In this document: piece after piece, positions 25,959 to 35,049 of the stretch | Numbering within the stretch: the stretch's first letter is position 1 | Layout: each line of letters starts with the position of its first letter | Origin: JAJPKK01 sp963702755 | GTDB taxonomy: Bacteria > Pseudomonadota > Alphaproteobacteria > Rhizobiales > Xanthobacteraceae | Assembly: GCA_963702755.1 (NCBI GenBank) | Contig: CAVPDZ010000027.1 | Location: 1-64,000, forward strand | Length of the DNA stretch: 64,000 nt | Direction of reading: 5' to 3' | Made by a program: the position numbers and the translations under genes | Notes under the pieces: model-generated | Told to the model about the DNA's origin: nothing | What the model saw: the letters and a program-made list of their open reading frames with translations, nothing else | The model's database searches: none

Positions 25959-27269
25959 TCAGCCGGCCGTCGCCTCACCGGAACGCAGCGTGGCGATCCC
26001 GGCCAGCAGCGAGGCAAGGCTCGACGTCCGCAGCGGAATGAACGGCTTGCCGGCTTGCCGGCATTGCCGCTTCACCGTCGCCATGGCGTCGTGGCTGACG
26101 CAGTCGATCGGGAACGCGACACAATCCGCACGGCCGATGAGGCCGGGCAGGATGGCGATGCTGTGCTCGATGCCGCCATCGTGATGAAGGAAGTCGCCAC
26201 CTGCGCGCTCGACCATGGCGCGCAGGACCGGCACCTGATGGGCGCGGCCGCCAACGTACAGCACGGCTAATTGACCGAGCGGCGCGTCGGCGACCGGCTT
26301 GGCGCCACCCTCGTTGTCTGGCGTTGCGACGGCGTCGAGCTCGGCCTCCACAAGGCTGATCTCGCGGCGGAGACCCGCCGCCTCCTCTTCTGCTTGTTGC
26401 CGCTTTTGTTCGGCAGCGGCGAGCGCCTGTGTCAATTCCTCGGTACGCTTGGTGAGACGCTCGCACCGCGCCGTCTCGCGGCTGAGGCGACGATCGAGAT
26501 CGACGAGCGCGTCCTTCGCCGCCGCGGCATCGGCGGCATCGTGTTCGCGCGAGACCGGAGCCTGCGCCAGCGCCCGGCTGAGCGCCTCGTTGAGCAGCCT
26601 GATTTTGGCATCCCGCGCCGTGAAGCCGTCGCGTAGCTGGCGCTGCTGGGCTTCGAGCTTCGCGGACAGCGTGGCATTGTCGGCTTCGAGGCGGCACAGC
26701 CGGCGGATATCCGCGCGGTTGGCAGCACCCACCATGTGGGAGAGCATATGCACGTCGCCAAACGCGCGCCGCATGATCTTGTCGGTCGCAGCCGGGTGGC
26801 TCAGCACTGCCCAATAGGTGCCCGGGATGTCGCCCTGCTTGACGGCTTCCTCCCAGAACCGCAGCAGGGCTTCTTCGTCTCGTAGCTTGCCGCATTGCCG
26901 GATGACCAATTCGTGACGGCGGTCGAGCGCCTTCTGTAAGAGCCGGGCACCGTTTTGCGGGCGGCCGGCCAACGATACCGCCTGCTTATGCAGATCGTGA
27001 TCGTCGGCTGTCTCGGCACCGGCCACGCCAAGCTTGATCAGGAGACGGCGCAGTTCTCGCACCGTGAGACAGGTGCCGATGATCGAGCAATGCACGCTCG
27101 CGTGCATGTCCCAGATCGCCGTGCGCCGCCGCGACGCAATGTCGTCGAACGGCAACACTTGTTCGCCGCGGGCCTTCATCGGCACGGGGCCGGCCGAAAA
27201 CGCTGTAAAACCCGGCCGCTGGCCGGTCGAAAATATGCTCGTCAACAGGTCGGGTACGTGGGACGACAT
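25959..27269 (-). CDS. DUF2325 coiled-coil protein
   Basis: 436 residues. The N-terminal third holds short blocks such as LKLGV-like RRLLIKLGVAGAETADDHDL. A long coiled coil spans roughly residues 200-330 (LEADNATLSAKLEAQQRQLR, RETARCERLTKRTEELTQAL). The C-terminus is the DUF2325 domain: LAVLYVGGRAHQVPVLRAMV, HHDGGIEHSIAILPGLIGRA and CVAFPIDCVSHDAMATVKRQ. The domain often occurs near metal or molybdenum genes, but its function is unknown to me. Here it ends 8 bases from the end of the molbindin gene, facing it. A dyad with ModE-like half-sites sits directly before the start. Confidence 0.8.
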   Translation of the reverse strand: MSSHVPDLLTSIFSTGQRPGFTAFSAGPVPMKARGEQVLPFDDIASRRRTAIWDMHASVHCSIIGTCLTVRELRRLLIKLGVAGAETADDHDLHKQAVSLAGRPQNGARLLQKALDRRHELVIRQCGKLRDEEALLRFWEEAVKQGDIPGTYWAVLSHPAATDKIMRRAFGDVHMLSHMVGAANRADIRRLCRLEADNATLSAKLEAQQRQLRDGFTARDAKIRLLNEALSRALAQAPVSREHDAADAAAAKDALVDLDRRLSRETARCERLTKRTEELTQALAAAEQKRQQAEEEAAGLRREISLVEAELDAVATPDNEGGAKPVADAPLGQLAVLYVGGRAHQVPVLRAMVERAGGDFLHHDGGIEHSIAILPGLIGRADCVAFPIDCVSHDAMATVKRQCRQAGKPFIPLRTSSLASLLAGIATLRSGEATAG

Positions 27270-27270
27270 A

Positions 27271-27294
27271 CGCTGTATCCAAAAGGATATAACG
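27271..27294. promoter_or_regulatory. Dyad resembling a ModE / Mo-box operator
   Basis: The arms CGCTGTATCC (27271-27280) and GGATATAACG (27285-27294) surround AAAA. The right arm read on the other strand is CGTTATATCC, close to the CG(T/C)TATAT half-site of ModE-type regulators. It lies 2-25 bases upstream of the DUF2325 start, so bound protein would block expression. Molybdenum control is suggested by the convergent molbindin gene but is not shown. Confidence 0.4.
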
Positions 27295-27408
27295 TGTGTC
27301 GCATAGATTTGCCTCCCTCGCAACCCCCGTTTCTTCCGGTCGAAAGAAGGCTGCCTTCAACCTCTCCCGCATGCGGGAGAGGTTCGAGCGAACGCCCGGC
27401 GCGGCGCC

Positions 27409-28427
27409 TCAGCCGCCGATCGCGCCCTGGGCCCCGACATAAAGCGAATAGAGCGAATGGCTCGCCGACATGAACAGTCGGTTGCGCTTGACGCCGCCGA
27501 AGCACAGGTTCGCCGCGCGCTCGGGAAGCGAGATCGAGCCGATCCGCTTGCCGTCGGGATTGAAGACCATGACGCCGTCGAGGCCGGCGCCGGTGCCCCA
27601 ACCGCACCACAGATTGCCGTCGGTGTCGCAGCGGAAACCGTCGGGCGCCTCGTTCGTTTCGCAGGTCACGAATACTTTGCGGATTCGCAAGCCTCGTCCC
27701 GTCGCCCACCACGTCGTAGACGCGGATGAGACGCGGCGTACTGCTGGCGTCGACGATGTACATCTTCTTTTCATCGGGCGTGAAGCAGAGCCCGTTCGGC
27801 CGTGATGTCGCCGACCACGACCGTGGCGCGGCCGCTCTGCGGGTCGAGCCGATAGACATTGGTGGGCAACTCCGGTTGCGCCACATGGCCTTCGTAATTT
27901 CCCAGGATACCGAAGGGCGGATCCGTAAACCAGATCGAGCCGTCGGATTTCACGACAATGTCGTTCGGCGAATTGAGCGGCTTGCCCTCGAACTTATCGA
28001 TCAGCACCGTGATGGTGCCGTCATATTCGGTGCGGGTGATGCGGCGCGCGTCGTGCTCGCAGGTGACAAGGCGGCCTTGGCGGTCGCGGGTGTTGCCGTT
28101 GGCGTTGTTCGACGGCTTGCGGTAGACGCTGAGACGGCCGGTTTCCTCGTCCCAGCGCATGATGCGGTTGTTAGGGATGTCGCTCCACAAGACGCAACGC
28201 GCGTCGCCGAACCACACCGGCCCTTCGCTCCAGCGCATGCCGGTGGCGAGCCGTTCAACGCTGGCATTGAAAACCCGATATTTGAGGAAGCTCGGATCGA
28301 GAGTTTTGACCGCAGGATCGGGGTAAGCCTCGCTGGGCTCCCAGCCGCCCAGAGTCACCGTTGGAGTCAGCGCTGCCGCCGCAATTGTTGCTCCCGCCCC
28401 CATTAAATCGCGTCGTGAAATCTGCAT
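27409..28427 (-). CDS. SMP-30/gluconolactonase-family protein, frameshifted
   Basis: The N-terminus MQISRRDLMGAGATIAAAAL is a twin-arginine signal; GGGAGGACAAG precedes the start at 28427. The beta-propeller blocks of SMP-30/gluconolactonase follow: GMRWSEGPVWFGDARCVLWS, DIPNNRIMRWDEE, LNSPNDIVVKSDGSIWFTDP. Two frame breaks occur: near 27800 (VVVGDI continues as RPNGLCFTPDEKKMYIVD) and near 27690 (continuing as KVFVTCETNEAPDGFRCDTD and NLWCGWGTGAGLDGVMVF). The NSPND and GNLW motifs carry residues for the divalent metal. It would hydrolyse a lactone in the periplasm. It begins the catabolic block together with the genes to its right. Confidence 0.75.
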
Positions 28428-28519
28428 GACTTGTCCTCCCTCTGGCACACGATCTTGGTCGATCGTATCGACGCTATGTTAGAGGGGAACACGCCTATCG
28501 GGGACGAAATTCGCGCAAC

Positions 28520-29665
28520 CTAGTGAAGGTCACGACAATCCACCGTTCCGACCGCACGTCCGCCGGCGAACGATATCTCAAGTTCCCGACTTCCGATCAG
28601 CGGCAGCCTTCGAGCTTGGAAATCCTTGTTGGCGAGAACGAACGGTCCGAGCTTCTGTACGGCGTAATCTGCGTAGTTTAAATCAACGAGGCGCTCGGGC
28701 GGGAATTTTGCGCGCGAATACCCGTTCTTGACGTACCAATCCTGCATGTCGAGCAGGCTCGTCGTGTTGATCCGTCCGTTGGGACTGCGCGCCGGCCACG
28801 GATACTTGTAGAGAATTTCCTGCCGACGCTCGGAGCCGTGACGGATCAAGGCGGCTGCGATCTCCTCTTTGATCGTGGCGGCGCCGTGATAGGCGTTGCA
28901 GTAATCGCGCACGCCGCGCAAATACGCCGTGTAGTAGTTGCGCACGACCTCGGGACTTCGCTTCGCCCAATCGGTGTTGATCATGATCACGGCGATGGTC
29001 ATCGGCGTCGGTTTAACCAGCTCGTCAACCGACGCGAAGTTCACCGCGATCTTTTGGTCCAAGAATTCATAAACGAAGGGCGGAATCGCAATGCCGGCAT
29101 CGATCGCCTTGTTGGCGAAGGCGATCGGCATCTGGGTGAACGGAAAAACCTTCACGTCGGTATCGGCAATCGCCACGCCGGCGGTTTCGAGCATCTTGCC
29201 GACCTCGTAGGTCGAGACCGAGCCGGCGCCGTTGCTCGCGATCACCTTGCCCTTGAGCTGGGCAAGGCTCGTGATCTTGCCGGCAAGATCGGGACGCAGC
29301 ATCAGGTTGTGCCCGATCGGCGTTGAGACCCGGTCGGCGATGATGGTGATCGGCAGATTTTTCTCGAGTGCGTTGAAATAGCCCGCCGAGATGCCGCCGG
29401 CGATGACCTGCAGACGATCGGTCGCAAGGAGCGCAATGGTGTTCGCCGAAGTATCGATGTCCTCGATTTCGATCTTGATGCCGAAGTCCTTGAAGTAGCC
29501 CTTGTCGATCGCAATCAGTTCGGCGCCATTCGACACCGAGCGTGCCATTCCGATATGGACGGTCACCTCCTGTGCGGTCGCCGCCGGCGCTGCAGCGAGA
29601 CCGAGCACGATCGCCACGATGGCACGCGAAGCGCGCGGGGCGGATTTTTGATTATTTCGCCACAT
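28520..29665 (-). CDS. NMT1/SsuA-like ABC-type substrate-binding protein
   Basis: 381 residues. A signal peptide (ASRAIVAIVLGLAAAPAATA, cleavage near TAQE) precedes the binding fold: GMARSVSNGAELIAIDKGYF, then FKDFGIKIEIEDIDTSANTI, LAQLKGKVIASNGAGSVSTY and VGKMLETAGVAIADTDVKVF. This is the NMT1/THI5-like or SsuA-type family, which binds sulfonates, pyrimidine precursors or aromatic acids. No ABC permease or ATPase is next to it. Its start overlaps the end of the broken UbiD gene by 14 bases, so both are translated from one messenger and the ligand may be the aromatic acid that UbiD decarboxylates. Confidence 0.8.
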   Translation of the reverse strand: MWRNNQKSAPRASRAIVAIVLGLAAAPAATAQEVTVHIGMARSVSNGAELIAIDKGYFKDFGIKIEIEDIDTSANTIALLATDRLQVIAGGISAGYFNALEKNLPITIIADRVSTPIGHNLMLRPDLAGKITSLAQLKGKVIASNGAGSVSTYEVGKMLETAGVAIADTDVKVFPFTQMPIAFANKAIDAGIAIPPFVYEFLDQKIAVNFASVDELVKPTPMTIAVIMINTDWAKRSPEVVRNYYTAYLRGVRDYCNAYHGAATIKEEIAAALIRHGSERRQEILYKYPWPARSPNGRINTTSLLDMQDWYVKNGYSRAKFPPERLVDLNYADYAVQKLGPFVLANKDFQARRLPLIGSRELEISFAGGRAVGTVDCRDLH

Positions 29666-31206
29666 AGCGTCCCTCGCCGTCGCGATCGAGCCCGCCCCGT
29701 TGGCGCAGCACGTCGAGATCGCGCACGATCTCGCGGCCGTCGCGGCTGCCGAGCGCCGCCATCAGCTCCTCGAAGCATTTCGGGCCGTCGGCGAGCGCGG
29801 CGTCGATCGAGGCGAAGCGCTTGCCGTCGATACGTCGGCGGCTCGGGCACGCGCGTCTCCAGCCGCTGCCGGTGCCGAACGGCCAGGTGAGATCGAAGCC
29901 GGCCTTGGCGCCGATCCGCGCGCCGCGTCGAGCGACGGATCGAGCGGCAGCGTGCGCATGCCCGGCTACGCACGACGAGGTCGCGGTCGGGCTGGAAGCG
30001 CGTCGCCAGCGCCCAATCCATCTGCTCGTCGGAGAAGATGTCGATATCGGGATCGACGACGAACACGTTCTTCACGTTGGCGAGCGCAGCCGAAGCACGG
30101 CGGCGATCGCGTTGCGCGCTTCGCCCGGCACGCGCTGGCGCAGCGCGACGCGCACGTTGTAGATGCCGCCGCTCGACGGCGTCGCGTAGACCGCGACGCG
30201 GCTCGCGCACCGCGATTTCGAGCGCGCGCCAGACGATCGACCTCGGTGCGCAGCGCGCTCGAGCTGCGCGGTGTCGGTGCGGCCGATGCGAGCGGCCGCC
30301 GATCGTCGAGCGTCTGGAACAGCGCGTCGCGCGCGGTGCGTGATCGCGGTGAGGTGGAAGACCGGGTTCGTCTTCACGCCGCCGTAGTAGCCGAGGAACT
30401 CGCCGTACGGTCCTTCGGGTTCGACGTGGCCGCGCTCGTCGAGATAGCCTTCGAGCACGTATCTCGGCATCGGCCGGCACGCGGATGTCGTTGGTGACGC
30501 ATTTCACGACCGCCAGCGGCGCGTCGCGCAGCGACGACGACCAGGCCGAGCTCGTCGACCGGGACGCGCATCGTCGCCGCGACGTAGTCGATCGGATGCG
30601 CGCCGACGACGAAGCTCGACCGGCAGCCGCTCGCCGCGCGCGGCGCTCGCTTCGTAGATCGCTGCGCAGATCGCTCGGCGCGACGAGGTCGATCCCGGTC
30701 TCGTGCGGCCGCGCAGCATGAGCCGGCGGCATGCCGACATTGGTGAGCCGGTCGCGGGTCGACGCGCATAGTCGATCGAGGCGGAGATGTAGGGCGCGCC
30801 GTCGTAGCCGTGCTGCACATGCACCGGAAGCGTCGGTGAGGTCGGCGTCGTCGCCGGTCAGGACGACCTGCTGCACCGGCGCCTCGGCGCGCGGGACCTC
30901 GACGAGCTCCGGCGTGTTGCGCGCAGCCGCCGCGCGACTTCGGCGAGCAGCTCGCGGGCGCGACGCCGAACGCGCGCGCGAAGCGGCGCGGCTGCCGAGC
31001 ACGTTGCCGACGAGCTCGGCGCGCTCCGGTCCCGCCGCCGCGAACAGCACGGCCCGCGGGTTGCCATCGAGGATGCGGGCGACGTCGGCGAGATCGACCG
31101 GCTCGTCGTGCTGCTCGAGCTCGTCGGGCCCGAGCTCCTCGATGAAGCGGCGCAGCCGGAAGCGGATCGAGATCGCTCGCGCGCGCGACAGCGTGGGGCT
31201 TTTCAA
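29652..31206 (-). pseudogene. UbiD-family decarboxylase, disrupted by many frame changes
   Basis: Patching three frames gives an almost complete UbiD protein (about 510 residues): RLRRFIEELGPDELEQHDEP, VDLADVARILDGNPRAVLFA, VQHGYDGAPYISASIDYA, FVVGAHPIDYVAATMRVPVD, VLEGYLDERGHVEPEGPYGE, FLGYYGGVKTNPVFHLTAIT, KNVFVVDPDIDIFSDEQMDW and ATRFQPDRDLVV. E-x-x-x-E-P-E-G-P-x-G-E-F matches the prenyl-FMN catalytic region. I count about a dozen frame changes in 1.6 kb, far more than in any neighbour. Such enzymes decarboxylate aromatic or unsaturated acids. The start near 31206 (TTG) is approximate. Dense sequencing indels and true decay are both possible. Confidence 0.75.
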
Positions 31207-31351
31207 TGACGTTGGTACCCGTTCCTTTGCATGGCGCCGCGAATGTACTGCAATCACTCGTCCGGGGGAATGCGCCGGGTAACGCCGGGGTTGGACATCT
31301 CCCAATCACGCCATTAAGCCTCGGCCGCCAAACCTCGACGAGATCAGCGCC

Positions 31352-32395
31352 ATGACCGACATCCGCATCCCACCCGACAAACTCGCGCGGCTACTTGCCG
31401 CAATCCTCGCCGCCAAGGGCATGAGCGCGACGGATGCCGCGACCGTCGCCGAAGTGCTGACCTGGGCGAACACTCGCGGCGTCGATGGTCATGGCGCGGT
31501 GCGGTTGCCGAGCTGTCTCGAGTTCATCAACCGCGGCGAACTCGATCCCAAGGCGGTTCCGAATGTCCGCGCGCTCGACCGAGCGCGTTCATCCTCGACT
31601 GCGCGCGCGCGGCCGGCCCCGTGGCGATGATGCAGGCAGCCCGACGCGCGGTGGACATCGCCCGCGAAAATGCAATTGCGATCGCGCTGGTACGCGAGAC
31701 AACCCACACCGGCGCCATCGGACGCTACCCGCAATGGGTGCGCCGAACAGGGTTGCGCCGGCATCATGATCAACGGCGGACCGCCGTTCATGGCCTATCA
31801 CGGCACGCGCACGCCGCATCTCGGCACCAGCCCGATTTCGATTGCGGTGCCAAGCGGCGACGGTGGGGATCCATTGCTGCTCGACCTTGCGACCAGCGTG
31901 ATCTCCAACGGGCGTCTGCAGCAAGCCATTGCGGCCGGCGAAGCGCTCGAACCGGGCTGGGCGCTCGACGGCGAGGGTTGCGTCACCACCGACCCGAAGA
32001 AAGCCAAGGTGATTTTGCCGCTCGGCGGGCCTAAGGGCTCGGGCCTCTCCTTCATGTTCGAGTGCCTGACAGGCATTCTCGCGGCATCGCCGGTTCTCAC
32101 CATGTTCGCGACGCCGGAAACGCCGAAGCGCCACGCGCAGAACGCAATGCTGATCGTGCTCGACATCGCGAGCTTCCGCCCGCTCGCCGACTATCGCCGC
32201 GATATCGCAGCGCTGACCGCGATGATCCGCGGCCAGCCGTTGCAGGAGGGCTTCACCGAGGCGCTGATGCCGGGCGAGCGCGGCGCGCGACGCGCAGCCG
32301 AGCGCCGCCGCGACGGCATCCCGCTGCCGGCCGGGTTATGGAAGCAATTGCAGGATATCGCCGCGTCGCTCGGCGTCGCCGCGTCGGCGGTGTAG
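31352..32395 (+). CDS. Ldh2/malate dehydrogenase-family NAD(P) oxidoreductase, frameshifted
   Basis: A member of the Ldh2/YlbC family, which oxidises 2-hydroxyacids such as malate, lactate or ureidoglycolate. The N-terminus KLARLLAAILAAKGMSATDA and RGVDGHGAVRLP is in frame; from about 31575 to 31745 another frame carries MMQAARRAVDIARENAIAIA and THTGAIGRY; then the first frame returns with GCAGIMINGGPPFMAYHGTR, LGTSPISIAVPS and LLDLATSVISNGRLQQAIAA. The two breaks compensate, so the total of 347 residues is normal. It faces the UbiD gene divergently and is followed by hydratase and aldolase genes. Confidence 0.8.
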
Positions 32396-32463
32396 CCGCG
32401 CTTCATTGTCATTTGCAGGGCGCTGCAATAGACAATGGGCGCCGAATGACGGAGGGAGGAGCC

Positions 32464-33246
32464 ATGCTTGCGGAAGCCGATCGCATCAAGGCCGTCGAGA
32501 TATTGATGACTGCCGAGAAGGAGCGCAAACAGGCTGTTCAAATTTCCAAAACGTTCCCCGACATCACGATCGAGGACTCCTACGCGATTTCGACCGAGGT
32601 CGCGAAGCGCAAGATCGCCGCCGGCGCGCGGCTGATCGGCCACAAGGTCGGCCTCACCTCGAAGGCGATGCAGCGCTCGTCCCAGATCGATGAGCCGGAT
32701 TACGGCCACCTGCTCGATTCGATGATGATTGCCGACGGCGCCAAGGTGCCGCACGAGAATTTCTGCCTGCCGCGCGTCGAGGTCGAGCTTGCATTCGTGA
32801 TGGGCAAGCCGCTCAAGGGCCCGGGCGTCGGCCTCACTGACGTGCTGCGGGCCACCGAATACGTGGTCCCCGCGCTCGAAATCGTCGATGCCCGCATCCA
32901 GGACCCGCGCAAGATCACCGACACCGTTGCCGACAACGGCGCGGCGGCAGGAATTGTCGTGGGCGGCCGGCCGGTCGGTCCCCTGGAGGTCGACCTGCGC
33001 TGGGTCGGCGGCATCATGTATCGCAACTCAGAGATCGAGGAGACCGGTGTCGCGGCTGGCGTCCTCGGCCATCCGGCGCTCGGCGTCGCTTGGCTCGCCA
33101 ACAAGCTCGGCGTCCACGGCGTGACGCTGCAGCCGGGACATATCGTGCTGGCGGGCTCTTTCACCCGCGTCGTGTTCGCCAAGAAGGGCGACACGCTGCA
33201 TGGCGATTTCGGCGCCCTCGGCGGGATCGCGGTTCAGTTCGTATAG
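32464..33246 (+). CDS. hpaH: 2-oxo-hept-4-ene-1,7-dioate hydratase (HpaH-type)
   Basis: 260 residues of the 2-keto-4-pentenoate hydratase family. Seen: IGHKVGLTSKAMQRSSQIDE, LPRVEVELAFVMGKPLKGPG, ATEYVVPALEIVDARIQDPR and the metal-ligand glutamates in VEVELAFV. IVDNGAAAGIV-like VADNGAAAGIVVGGRPVG and LGHPALGVAWLANKLG are close to HpaH of homoprotocatechuate breakdown. It adds water to a 2-oxo-alkenoate before aldol cleavage. The start at 32464 follows GGAGGAGCC; an upstream ATG at 32446 lies ahead of that site. The next gene encodes the matching aldolase, 11 bases downstream. Intact. Confidence 0.85.
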   Translation: MLAEADRIKAVEILMTAEKERKQAVQISKTFPDITIEDSYAISTEVAKRKIAAGARLIGHKVGLTSKAMQRSSQIDEPDYGHLLDSMMIADGAKVPHENFCLPRVEVELAFVMGKPLKGPGVGLTDVLRATEYVVPALEIVDARIQDPRKITDTVADNGAAAGIVVGGRPVGPLEVDLRWVGGIMYRNSEIEETGVAAGVLGHPALGVAWLANKLGVHGVTLQPGHIVLAGSFTRVVFAKKGDTLHGDFGALGGIAVQFV

Positions 33247-33257
33247 AGGTGAGCGTC

Positions 33258-34023
33258 ATGGATCTCCCCCGCAACGCCTTCAAGCATGCGATCGCCGCCG
33301 GCAAGCTGCAGATCGGCCTGTGGTGCAGCCTGTGCAGCAATATCGCGGCAGACATCGTGCGCGACTCCGGCTTCGACTGGCTGCTCCTCGACAGCGAGCA
33401 CTCGCCGAATGACATCCCCGACCTGCTGGCGCAGTTGCAGGCGGTGGAGGGCGGCACCGCGACCCCGATCGTGCGGCCGGCCTGGAACGACACCGTGCTG
33501 ATCAAGCGCTGCCTCGACATCGGTTCGCCGGCCCTCCTCGTGCCCTACGTCCAGAACGTGGAGGAAGCGAAGAACGCGGTTGCAGCCGTGCGATATCCGC
33601 CACGCGGGGTGCGCGGCGTTGCCGCCTCGGCGCGCGCGAGCCGCTACGGCCGGGTGACCGACTATCTCAAGAAGGCGGATTCCGAGATCTGCCTGCTGGT
33701 CCAGGTCGAGACCGGGTCCGCGCTCGAAAAACTCGAAGTCAATTGCGACCGTCGACGGCGTCGACGGCGTCTTCATCGGCCCCTCCGACCTTTCGGCATC
33801 GCTTGGCCATGTGGGAAATCCGGCCCACCCGCAGGTGCAGAAGGCGCTCGAAGACGCGGCGCGCCGTCTCAAGGCGGTCGGCAAGCCCGCCGGCATCCTC
33901 ACGGGCAACGAAGAAGAGGCGCGGCGCTACATCGGGTGGGGCTACACCTTTGTCGCCGTCGGCTCCGACGTCGGCCTCCTCGGCCGGGGCGCCGACGCAC
34001 TCGCCAAAAAGTTCAAGGGATGA
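33258..34023 (+). CDS. HpcH/HpaI-family aldolase, frameshifted
   Basis: A class II metal-dependent aldolase of the HpaI type, cleaving 4-hydroxy-2-oxo-acids to pyruvate and an aldehyde. The first part reads GLWCSLCSNIAADIVRDSGF, DWLLLDSEHSPND and RPAWNDTVLIKRCLDIGSPA, with LVQVETGSALEKLEV bearing the metal-binding Glu. An extra A near 33742 breaks the frame; it continues in frame as GNPAHPQVQKALEDAARRLK and YIGWGYTFVAVGSDVGLLGR. Total about 255 residues, as usual. It directly follows the HpaH-type hydratase, so both act in one lower pathway of aromatic breakdown. Confidence 0.82.
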
Positions 34024-34062
34024 AGAAGTTCAAGGCCTAAGCCGACACCAGCGGCGGCCGGA

Positions 34063-35049
34063 TCAGCCGTCGTGGTTCTCGAGGTGCGCGCGCAACTCCT
34101 CGATTGACGCAAAGCGCATGGTGCCGTCCGGCATCTGCGCTTCGATCGAGCCGTCGGTGAAGAGCGTGTAGGCCATTTCGTCGATCACGCCCGACTTCAG
34201 GATCGTAGGCCGGGGCTCGGAGCGGGACGGCGCGCTCGGCGGCGATCGCAGCTCGCCCGCGCGCGACGCCGGCGCAGGTGACCGTGGCTCCGGCGAGCGC
34301 AACGGCTGATCGAGCGATGGCTCGGCGCGTTTTTCCGGCGCACTGTCGCGGCGGCGGTCGTTCGGCCAGACCTTGTCGAAGATATTTTGCACCGGCGGCG
34401 GCCCACCGCGGAGCTGGGGCTCGGGATGCTCGGCCGCGACGGGAGATGATGGCGGAGGCGCCGATGGTCGCGGCCAAGTGTCGTGTTGATCCTCCCGCGC
34501 GTGCTCCGGCGCGGGCGCCGCGCCACGCGCGCTCTCGGGGGTGGATTCGATTTCGGCGATCGCGCGACGCAGCCAGTCAGGACCGGGCTTGCGGGGCTCG
34601 AGCGGCGGCGCGGCAGACAAATCCGGAACGACAGGCTTTGACGGCTGGGGCGGCGGTGCGGACGGCGCAACATTGGCCGACAGCGGTGGGAGATCAGGGC
34701 CCGGCGGTGGTATCGGAGCGCCGCGCGGCGGACCCGGCCGCCGCTCCATCCCCTCCTTGCGCTCAACCGGGCCGCGCTCAGCCGGGTTGCGCTCAGCCGG
34801 GCCGCGCTCAACGGGGCGCAGCTGGCGCGGCACGTTCGGCGCACGCTGCTTGAGGGCCTGCGCGACGCGGCGCAACTCGGCGACCGTCGCGGCCAATCCC
34901 ACCAGAATGAACCCGGCGGTAATCGCGACCGTGCCGGCAACCAGCAGCCCTGCCCCAAACGACGTTTCGCGCACCGGTACGCCAAAGCCGACGACGAACA
35001 CCCCGATCGCCATCGATAAGACACCGAGGATCACGAGGAGGTAGAACAT
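34063..35049 (-). CDS. Membrane-anchored proline-rich protein of unknown function
   Basis: 328 residues. Two N-terminal membrane helices (FYLLVILGVLSMAIGVFVVG, FGAGLLVAGTVAITAGFILV) precede a long Pro/Arg-rich cytoplasmic or periplasmic region with a pentapeptide repeat (RGPAE/RNPAE, see 34759-34818). The C-terminal 50 residues are more ordered: KSGVIDEMAYTLFTDGSIEA, QMPDGTMRFASIEELRAHLE. Similar proteins occur in Bradyrhizobium without a known role. The membrane helices plus a conserved C-terminal domain on a flexible linker suggest an envelope scaffold, which is inference. Confidence 0.7.
   Translation of the reverse strand: MFYLLVILGVLSMAIGVFVVGFGVPVRETSFGAGLLVAGTVAITAGFILVGLAATVAELRRVAQALKQRAPNVPRQLRPVERGPAERNPAERGPVERKEGMERRPGPPRGAPIPPPGPDLPPLSANVAPSAPPPQPSKPVVPDLSAAPPLEPRKPGPDWLRRAIAEIESTPESARGAAPAPEHAREDQHDTWPRPSAPPPSSPVAAEHPEPQLRGGPPPVQNIFDKVWPNDRRRDSAPEKRAEPSLDQPLRSPEPRSPAPASRAGELRSPPSAPSRSEPRPTILKSGVIDEMAYTLFTDGSIEAQMPDGTMRFASIEELRAHLENHDG
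34759..34818. repeat. 15-base tandem repeat inside the proline-rich gene
   Basis: Four units: GCGCTCAACCGGGCC, GCGCTCAGCCGGGTT, GCGCTCAGCCGGGCC and GCGCTCAACGGGGCG. Being a multiple of three, the repeat keeps the frame and encodes the pentapeptide series G-P-V-E-R, G-P-A-E-R, N-P-A-E-R, G-P-V-E-R. Confidence 0.8.
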
